A stretch of DNA of 25,378 nucleotides from Chara braunii (lineage: Eukaryota > Streptophyta > Charophyceae > Charales > Characeae): NCBI GenBank assembly GCA_003427395.1, contig BFEA01000022.1, positions 4,338,557 through 4,363,934 of the forward strand, in the 5' to 3' direction. A model generated the notes under the pieces. That model was not told the DNA's origin and did not search any database. It saw nothing but the letters and a program-made list of their open reading frames with translations. Below, piece after piece: positions 18,370 through 25,378 of this stretch; position 1 is the stretch's first letter; each line of letters opens with the position of its first letter. The position numbers and the translations under genes were made by a program.

Positions 18370-19640
18370 AAGATTCACTCTGACCCTGCTTGTCCTATCG
18401 ATGGAGGTGGTATGGGGCCAGCCGCAGGAAAGGGAGTAAACGGGCGTACTGTTTGCAGCCTATCAAGTAGGTGGATACGGCGGGCTAAGTTGGGTTGTAT
18501 AGTATACTCACTCCATGTCGTTGGGATTAGTCTCGGAGGGAGAGTCACCTGCAGTCCGAGAAGTTAGACCTTGTGGCGGCGTTTTGGTTGGAATATGAAG
18601 TTGTAGAGCTGCTAGGTTTACTGAATTGTGGTTTACTGAGCTGTTGTTGGTGAGTCACGGGCTCACGGAGTTGTTGCTGGTATGACTGCGCAAGCTACCA
18701 TTCGTTGTTTTTGCTATGAAGCGACTACGGCTATGCTTGCTGCTGATGTCCACTGTTGCGACTGTTGTGTTCACTACGGTTACCGTGCATAGCGATCTGA
18801 TCGCGCCTCCCGGTGCGTTTAACTGCGCCATCTGTCGAAGTTGCACGGCTACGACTCAACTAGAAAGTGGAGTACAACGGTCGAAGGGGTTATTGTTGGA
18901 AGTCGAAGAGTGATCAGGGAAACAACGGCTGGTGTCTTGACGTTGGTTGACCAAGCCACTGTACATTTCGGTCATCATTACGGGGCATTAGGCATATCAT
19001 GGCATCGAGGCTTGTTAGGGTGATCAAACTGCAGTGGGGCTACTACTGCGATTTGAGGAGTTGTCAGAAGGTCAATATTCGATGGTTTGGCTTCAGATTG
19101 GTCAATTGAAGCGCGTTTGGCCATCATTGCGGGGCCCTCAGGCGCACGAAGGTTTCAAGGCCCTCTCCTGAGCGTTGAGTCAGTCCCACTCCTGTATCTC
19201 GAGAGTCTGAAACCCCTCTTTCCGCCCTTCTTAATCTAAGTCTAATCCTGGTTACGAGAGGAAGGCGGCAGGCGGGATTGCAACCCGTAGGACCGCATCA
19301 AGACTCTGTGGGGAGTCAGCCCACCGATTGCGGGAGCTCTGCCGAAACTCAGGAGTTCTGGAGGCAGGGAACTGAGAGGTAACCTTTCATCTCCTTCTAT
19401 AAACCCAGTTATAACCCCTATCTGTATCTCTTGCTATGTTTGACTGAGTATACTGCTTGTATCCTTACTTTGACTTTTATGTTCGACTTTCAGGATACAA
19501 TCCAGACTTAATAAAATGAATGATTGTGCAAGTTGCAGTTTCCGTTTTGTTTGTCTGACTTAAAGCAAATTGTGGGATTTCATCTGGGGGAACGATGGGA
19601 GGAAGGTTGTATTGAATGTGTCTGACTGGGTCAACCAAAG
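18370..19640. other. Insert interior, no recognised gene
   Basis: Short frames only. GTTGTTG/GTTGCTG-type motifs recur at about 18640-18680, but nothing here supports a gene call. Confidence 0.4.
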
Positions 19641-20311
19641 GCTGGGAGAGTCTCCATAAGATTGGAGGGCCCAGTGCTATGTTTATTTGTCGATTGCCTG
19701 AAGGATCAGATAGGTTCCCATAAGATGGGTGGTCTGGTTGCTTTGACTTGCGAGGGTTGTTTGTGCTTGATTTTGAGGGGCAAAACATTTTTCCATAAGA
19801 TTAGATGGCTTGGTCGCCTTGTTTCGTTTGGGATTTATGATGTTTATTAGTTTCTCTCTTGTTTATTTTGAAGGGAATTTAGGCGAAGGATTGGACAGGT
19901 TTTCATAAGATTGGGTGGTCTGGTCTGGAGCCACGCGCATGCTGGAACCAAAAGGTTAAATTTGTTTATATTTTATACTACTTACTTATGAACAGGCTAG
20001 TCAGACATTTTTCCATAAAATTGGATGGTCTGACTATAACTTATCACCAATTGAAGAGAGTATGAATTAAGAATAAAAATTCAAGTAAGAAGAGACAGGC
20101 TGAATCTTGATCTAAGATGACCGGTTCAGTCATATGTTGCCTTAAAAGACAAAGTGCAGACAATTATATATAACTTGGATACTTAAATGGTTCAGGGCGA
20201 CTAGGGTGGCCTAGTCATGTGCCCAAAGAAGAGAAAGTTGTAATGCCCTATGTTTGTGTATATTCTATGGCTGAGCTAGACAGGTTCCCATAAGATTAGG
20301 TGGTCTAGCTT
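19641..20311. repeat. Family of dispersed stem-loops with conserved loop
   Basis: Six related units are at about 19641-19675, 19704-19739, 19776-19820, 19888-19926, 19998-20036 and 20273-20311. The central segment is conserved (AGGTTCCCATAAGATTGGGTG or close variants, 20-21 bases in most). The flanking arms differ between units yet pair within each: GATCAGAT/GTCTGGTT, GGATTGGAC/GTCTGGTCT, TAGTCAGAC/GTCTGACTA, GAGCTAGAC/GTCTAGCTT. In most units an inner CCCA/TGGG-type stem closes a TAAGAT loop (CTCCA/TGGAG in the first). Two looser relatives lie at 20098-20131 (GGCTGAATC/GGTTCAGTC) and 20199-20216 (GACTAGG/CCTAGTC). The many G-T pairs suggest RNA rather than DNA folding. The strand of action is unknown; pairing was written on the plus strand. 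Confidence 0.75.
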
Positions 20312-20673
20312 TATGCCTTATGTAAGTTGGGTATAAAGGGATAAATCATTGAAAGACTATGAACTATTGTTGGATAAGTTGACTTTGGACTGGTGAGAGT
20401 ACTTACCTTTATGGTTTGGCCTGCATGTGGCTAAGTGAGACTACTACTTAGTCTGAGTTTCAGTTTCACAGGTAGTTGCTTTAGATGCTCACCACGTGCT
20501 AGAGCCATAGTAGTTAGTTCCAATTCCTGCATTTTCTGAGCTAAGTTTATTTTACTTAGGTCAATTTCTGCATTTTTTGGGATCATTTATTATGCTTGGT
20601 CTTGTATAAATCTTGGTAAGCCAGTTTCTCTACGGGAAGCGCTGCCGAAATTTCTACAAAACCAAGGAGTTAG

Positions 20674-20757
20674 TCAGATTCAAGATTTGGATTAAGTTCC
20701 AACTTAATCCTTTTGGTCATTCAGATTCAAGATTTGGATTAAGTTCCAACTTAATCC
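20674..20757 (+). repeat. 37-bp direct repeat containing a 10-bp palindrome
   Basis: TCAGATTCAAGATTTGGATT plus AAGTTCCAACTTAATCC occurs at 20674-20710 and 20721-20757, exact copies 47 bases apart. Each contains GGATTAAGTT/AACTTAATCC around CC, a perfect inverted repeat. Confidence 0.9.
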
Positions 20758-21986
20758 TATAAGGATCATCTTCTATTATCACTAATAACAGGTCGGTTGC
20801 CGATTCGTAGGTTTACGATTCAACTCCAATCCACTCTTGTCACTCAACCTAAAGGCTTTAGCCCTGTGGTTTGAATTGTTTTTTTGTGTTTTCGCCCGGA
20901 CTTTATTTGCATGGCCATTTAATAAAGCTACTGAGTATTTTATTGTGAGAGTTGCACAAAGAGTGAGGTTTGTATGGGTAAAGCAAGGGGTGTGAGCGCA
21001 AAGAATGGTTGAAGTTGACCCCTCGTAGTGCATGGACTTTTGGTTGAATCTTTGATGTGATTGCAGGTATGTTTGGTGGTTCGGACTTTGGATTTGACTG
21101 TCTGCGATCATATACACATATATGGCTGAGAGGAGTCCCAATGTGATTGTGAGAAGTGATCGTCACATATTCATAACCCTCTATATATATGTAAATAAAT
21201 ATGCCTTGAGTGTTTCGTGCGGCCTACCGTGACCGCGCGTTAGGGTTAAACAGGTTATGTTTTTGGGAGAAAAAGTGAGATTCCCTGTTATCCTTTGCTT
21301 TTTAGAGCTTTTATAGCTGGACGTTGTAGTCCGTGGCAACCGTTAAAATCAACCCCCTTGATTTCTCCCCAGACCCTAGATGATGGAGCTGGTCTCCGGG
21401 GTGATAAGAGACGATTGCCATCACAGGTATGAACCTTTGTACCACCCACTCTCCGCAGGGTGCAGAAGAGGGTGTGGTTCTCAACCGCACTTGGCGGTTG
21501 TCCAACGTCGAGAGATCACTCCCTCAAGACGCGTGTCAGTCGACACATGAGTGTCGAATGCGACCCTCGAGATTAACGAGGACCGCATGAGTATGGGTAC
21601 TACATAGTACGCCATCATTGCGACTGCTTGCGTATGCTTGCATTGCGAGTCGATATGAGATTAGCCCTGCATCCGCGCGGTTTTATACTAAGTCTCGCGC
21701 GCGACGCCTATCCGATTTCCGCATCGAAGAGTTATGGGATGGCTACTAAGGGACTAGGAGTGTTATCACAGTGTTTGTTCTGTGTTGTTCTGTATATGTA
21801 TGTGTATGTGTGTGTGTGTTTATTTTTATGTTCTTTAGAGTGGTGTACGCGTGGTGTGTGGGATGCATCCTAGTCGACCGACGACGAGCCATGCTTGGGA
21901 CCTCAAGCCCCCAAGGCGTCGGTTCGCGTGCGGGTCCGATAGAGGCGTAAAACCGCGCGTACCCCCTATGCTACAGCGAACGAGAA
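20758..21986. other. Insert interior, no recognised gene
   Basis: No protein-like frame. It contains a short hairpin CGACAC/GTGTCG at 21541-21556 and a (GT)n-like run at about 21795-21819. Confidence 0.4.
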
Positions 21987-22176
21987 ACGCCCTCGGCTGA
22001 TCCACCTCTGCGATTGAAACTGATTAGCTTTCGTACTGTGGACTGGTAGTTCGGCGGGGATACGCCCACCGAAGGGAGGTGACGCCCTCGACTGATCCAC
22101 CTCTACGATTGGAACTGATTAGCTTTCGTACTGTGGACTGGTAGCTCGGCGGGGATACGCCCACCGAAGGGAGGTG
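21987..22176 (+). repeat. 95-bp tandem duplication
   Basis: Copies at 21987-22081 and 22082-22176 differ by four transitions. The unit includes TGATTAGCTTTCGTACTGTG and GATACGCCCACCGAAGGGAG. It lies about 200 bp inside the insert's right end. Confidence 0.93.
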
Positions 22177-22383
22177 ACATCTCCCGTAAGGTGGAGGTAA
22201 GTCGTGCCTCAAGTAGGCCCCATCCTGTCGTAGGGGCTTGCGAGAGGTATGGCTGGCGCACTCGGCCGGAGCGGTTTATGGAAGCTCCATTTGTATTCAC
22301 GACGAGGATCAGACCGACTCCTGCGTGACGAGGCCGGGAGGGTCCCGCCCCGCTTGTGCGGTGCCGAACCGATGCGCTCGACA

Positions 22384-22862
22384 GCGCTGCCACTGGTCTT
22401 CATTGCTGATGTGGCATATGCCACCTGTCTCGACTGTTGATGTGACATTGTGCATACTGTCTACATGAGGTGACTGGTTGCGAGGAGGAGGAAGATCGGG
22501 ATCTGTGGATGAAGGAGGTCGGGTACTCACCTAAGGTTGACGTCGTCACTGGAATCTGTTGTGTCTTCATGTTCTTCACGAGATGAAGTGCCACGTGGCA
22601 CTATTGTGTGTGATCAGGAATATACTGATTATCATTGTTGACGTGGAGAGGAAAGAAGCCCGGAGAAGACGAGGGGTCTGAAGGGATTATTACTGTGTGA
22701 TCTTTCATATTCTCCTTTGTCTATTCCCCCTCCACTCTCTTCTTGTGATGGTAATGAGGTACTGTTTGAGATTTCACTTCACGATTTGGAGACTTTGATG
22801 CAGATAATGAGACTACTGATGTTTGACAATTTCTGAGTATCTGCCAGACCGGGTTCATTACA
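22384..22862 (+). mobile_element. Right-hand LTR copy, terminal part
   Basis: It starts at GCGCTGCCACTGGTCTTCAT, exactly where the copy ending at 15459 left off (compare 6398-6418), and runs to GGGTTCATTACA. It retains the stretch TTTCACTTCACGATTTGGAG that is split by the inverted copy in the left LTR, which proves that split. Confidence 0.88.
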
Positions 22863-23760
22863 CGCCTCTCTTTTGTTGATTTTATCTTCTCTCCCCTCAC
22901 CGTGAAGGGACCTGTTGATCTGATGCGGGAAATTTGCGTTTTGCCCTGGAGTTTCAAACCCCGCCTAAAATCCTCGGCCATGCCCCCACTTTGGTCTTTG
23001 TGGCCCCGAAGGGGTGCTGAATGCTGCGCGGGGCATGAGGTTGCCCATCAGGAGGTGAGCAGTCCTACAAGAAAACACAGATCCCCTCATCAAAGCAGTG
23101 TATCCCTTCTTCCAATTAGAGACTCTACCACCACCGACAAGAGCCAATGAAAAACTCAGCAAAGCAGTCTACTCTCAATCACCGCTTCATTCTCTCTGCC
23201 TCACACTCCCTGCCTACCTCTAACTTTCCCCCACATTGCCTCACAGTGATCCTAAAATTTTCCACAGTAGTCTACCAAAAGCCCCTCCAGCAGCAATATC
23301 GACAACAAAGTCTCCGACTTGTCTGAAAAGACCACCTGTGTTACCTCACCGATCTTTCTCTCTACCGTCCTTTCATTACCACCCTCTCAACACAGCAAGA
23401 ACTCAAGAATCAGACAAACCTATCACAAGCAGAAACACGTAACACATACCAAAGCCCCCAATGGAGAGCCAATGCCTTCTAGTCAGCCAACAGCAGAAGA
23501 ACTGCACACAAAGCTTCTCCCTTCCTTTTAACAGGGAAAGCCAACGAAGCACACGTCAAAGCCCAATAGGTGACCAATGTCATATCAATGTCCAACTGCT
23601 GAATATGTGCTGATCATTCAGGCCAACCTTGTTACAGCAAGCACGTTGATGCCCACACCTTTGTTCATACCTCCGTCTTCCCTAGAACAGCTTCATGACA
23701 GGGCTTCGTATCTAGGATCACCTGTGCCAAAACCGCCCTGATGCTGGCTCTGAAACGGTA
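22863..23760. other. No recognisable gene
   Basis: Flank of the retrotransposon locus. Several 60-90-codon frames exist on both strands, none with a domain. Composition is C/A-rich around 23060-23560. It could be non-coding host DNA. Confidence 0.4.
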
Positions 23761-23930
23761 TTCACCTGTTAGCAGTAACGAGTGCAGATCCCAGGGCTCG
23801 ATCCCTAGTCCTTACCTTACCTGTGTACACTACCTGTGTCGACCCCGAGAGTTGAACCCGCGACCTGTGTATTCGTAACAGCTGGTAGACTGTCGTAGGG
23901 TCCGTAGGTTGTAGGGGTTCGATCTGTAGA
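23761..23930. other. tRNA-like Pol III box matches
   Basis: Plus strand: TGGTAGACTGT (about 23883) resembles an A box and GGTTCGATCTG (23916-23926) a B box, about 33 bases apart, a normal spacing. A second B-box-like GGCTCGATCCC is at 23795-23805, and the minus strand has GGTTCAACTC at 23849-23858. None folds into a full cloverleaf by eye. A tRNA-derived SINE remnant or chance are the alternatives. Confidence 0.25.
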
Positions 23931-24015
23931 ACTGTCGAATAGAGGTCTCAGTGAGTTCTAGAAGTCGTAGCTGTAGGAGTCCTGAAAGGTCAAGGTCGTA
24001 GCTGCTACAGTGACG

Positions 24016-24060
24016 AAGGGCCAAGACTACAGACTTCCGGAAGCTCCGGAAGTGGCCCTT
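24016..24060. repeat. Two-tier hairpin
   Basis: The inner arms ACTTCCGGA (24033-24041) and TCCGGAAGT (24045-24053) pair around AGC. The outer arms AAGGGCCA (24016-24023) and TGGCCCTT (24053-24060) also pair, with a nine-base bulge on the left. No T-tract or gene is attached. Confidence 0.7.
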
Positions 24061-24949
24061 CACACGTCGCTCAGAGTAGTCCAGAGGCAAGTGGGCAAGT
24101 GGTGGAGTCCACCCGTGCTGAGTCAGCGGTACCCAGTCCCAGTCAGTCCTAGTCCAGTCAAGCAAGTACCGTATGGGACTGTGTGCACCACGGGCATGGG
24201 AAAGGGGCAGACCAACGAGTTACAGGAGTATAAATCAAGAGGCAGCGCCCAGCCATTCATTCATTCCTGCGTAAGCCATGCGGAAGCGCTGCCACCGCGA
24301 CTTGTGCGAGGTGGTCTGCAGTATGCCCGAAGACGAAGTGGGCCGAAGGAGAGCTTAGCCATAGCGGTAGAGGTAGTAGCGGCCATAGCCGCCATAGCTG
24401 GAAGAAGAGTGTAGCGTGTGTGTGCGTTTGTGTACAGTGTGTCGTGTGTGGGATATCCAGGGTGATCTTGAGTTGAGTGTGTGTGAACAGCGGAGTTGAG
24501 TACAGGGACGAACAAAGGGTTGTACAGGCGTTGATGCACCATAGCCATCTGAAGTGAGCTTGTATCTGAACTGCGTTCTTGGTTACCATATCTCTTAAGT
24601 TTTGAGTGGGCACTTGTCGCCAGTTTGCTGCGCTACCTGTTTACATGCATGTGAAGTGTGAAAGAAAGCGAGTCTGATTGCAGCTTTGTAAAACTTGTCA
24701 ATGGCTCCATACATGGTATAGAAACAACACCCCTTGAACACCCATGCATGACACCCACACCCACAGAGTAAATCTCCAGTCACACTCATATCGCCAGATA
24801 TGTTGCAGGTGGGTGGAGCCATCTCGGCATGGAGACCTCAGCCGAGGCAGCGCCCATTGACATAAGATCCATGCCCCCATGCCCCACCCATGCAACTTCG
24901 AGCCATTGCGCTCTGCTGCTTCACGCCACCTCAAAGGGTCCCCAGGAGA
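24061..24949. other. No recognisable gene
   Basis: It contains CAGTCCCAGTCAGTCCTAGT-type short repeats (about 24128-24162), alternating GTGT tracts (24415-24450) and a TATAAAT at about 24229 that has no convincing gene downstream. Confidence 0.35.
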
Positions 24950-24983
24950 CCCGTCTTTCACTCTAAGGGATTAGAAAGACGGG
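24950..24983. repeat. Perfect 10-bp inverted repeat
   Basis: CCCGTCTTTC (24950-24959) and GAAAGACGGG (24974-24983) are exact reverse complements with a 14-base loop. Confidence 0.8.
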
Positions 24984-24986
24984 CCG

Positions 24987-25192
24987 TTTCTAGTTGGCAT
25001 ATTTTAGGTCGTGTGGTGTATCATTATTCAATATTTTTAAATATGCGTGAACATTTGGGACAGTTGCTTTGTGTTCACAATTAGAGGAACAGGTGGCCTT
25101 CTAATTGGTGTATTTGAAGTCGAGATGTATTTCATTATTTCTAGTTACATTAGACATGTGAACATTTGGGACTGTTGCTTTATGTTCTCCTC
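24987..25192 (+). repeat. Diverged tandem duplication, about 110-bp period
   Basis: TTCTAGTTGGCATATTTTAG to GTGAACATTTGGGACAGTTGC (24987-25078) is repeated as TTCTAATTGGTGTATTTGAA to GTGAACATTTGGGACTGTTG (25099-25192). The best conserved part is GAACATTTGGGAC-GTTGCTTTTGTTC with small changes. Confidence 0.75.
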
Positions 25193-25324
25193 TGGTCTCA
25201 CCTTCAGGCCCCAGGGGTCGTAAAGCTTCACCAGTTTCAATCCCTTGCTCGTCTTCATGGGACACATACACAGCAATACACAGACATAACATAAGCAGTG
25301 ACACAGGAAAGAATGTGCGCGCGC

Positions 25325-25325
<1 letters not shown>

Positions 25326-25378
<53 letters not shown>
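25326..25378 (+). repeat. (AG)n microsatellite at the window end
   Basis: Pure AG repeat reaching the last base of the window; true length unknown. Confidence 0.97.

Larger units (their letters stand above)
15460..22383. mobile_element. 6.9-kb unclassified insert splitting the right LTR
   Basis: The LTR is cut after GGCGT (15459) and resumes at GCGCTGCCACTGG (22384), so 6,924 bp are inserted. The ends read TGTCGG...CTCGACA. Flanks GCGT and GCGC suggest a 4-bp target duplication with one mismatch. TG...CA ends suggest an integrase-type element, but I find no LTR pair, RT, integrase or transposase. The interior has duplications (18250, 20674, 21987) and a stem-loop family (19.64-20.31 kb). A short acidic frame at 16111-16263 (DLDETPDLEVVAAVEDSE) might be a coding remnant. 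A composite of several insertions or a rearranged host segment is also possible. Confidence 0.6.
5624..22862 (+). mobile_element. Nested Ty3/gypsy chromovirus-type retrotransposon locus
   Basis: Left LTR (5624-6783 and 8000-8090), PBS (8094), leader, gag, pol with chromodomain, disrupted 3' region, and a second LTR copy (14703-15459 and 22384-22862) lie in one orientation. Both LTR copies start TGCAATAACCC. The right one ends GGGTTCATTACA and the left one GTGTTCATTACA. They share most of their first 500 bases. The outer flanks are CGTC (5620-5623) and CGCC (22863-22866), a possible 4-bp target duplication with one mismatch. Two further insertions sit inside it. No polypurine tract is seen before the right LTR, so pairing of the two LTRs is likely but unproven. 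The element is certainly inactive. Confidence 0.65.

Noticed and set aside
24227-24235. TATAAAT as a core promoter
   Set aside because: No credible gene follows within a plausible distance.

Overview
This is repeat-rich eukaryotic nuclear DNA, probably from the plant/green-algal lineage. The evidence is chromodomain-type Ty3/gypsy retrotransposons, a primer-binding site one base away from the plant initiator-Met tRNA type (TGGTATCGGAGC), long microsatellites, an assembly gap inside AT repeats, and no intact host gene that I can recognise. A charophyte-like genome such as Chara would fit, but that is a guess from general character and not a match. Most open frames here are chance frames or pieces of dead mobile elements.

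Layout. 1-423 (minus): the 3' half of a group II intron reverse transcriptase/maturase, cut by the window edge. 1235-3519: two pieces of Ty3/gypsy integrase in opposite orientations, separated by pyrimidine tracts, a hairpin and a 26-bp minisatellite. The plus-strand piece runs through a chromodomain into a polypurine tract and a probable LTR (3546-4919). 4983-5623: an open but unrecognised frame.

5624-22862 is best read as one nested Ty3/gypsy locus. Its left LTR is 5624-6783 plus 8000-8090, split by an inverted copy of the same LTR (6784-7999). PBS, leader, a damaged gag (8976-9624) and a long pol (9603-13274: protease, RT, RNase H, integrase, chromodomain) follow. Pol keeps a single frame for 3.67 kb but carries nine internal stops, and its integrase DD35E glutamate is replaced by lysine. 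The 3' end is disrupted by GC-rich sequence, AT microsatellites, an inverted-repeat unit and a 70-bp N gap. A second LTR copy (14703-15459 plus 22384-22862) is itself split by a 6.9-kb TG...CA segment (15460-22383).

That 6.9-kb insert encodes nothing I recognise. It contains exact-period duplications (60 bp, 95 bp, 47 bp) and a family of dispersed stem-loops at 19.64-20.31 kb, whose loop is conserved (around CATAAGATT) while the arms differ and still pair. This is the most unusual signal in the window. The tail (22863-25378) holds hairpins, tRNA-like Pol III box matches, a diverged duplication and a terminal (GA)n tract.

None of the genes here appears to work with another. The shared theme is repeated insertion into older insertions, followed by transition-type decay (Trp codons to TGA, Gln codons to TAG/TAA, CpG to TpG/CpA), as expected for heavily silenced, methylated DNA.
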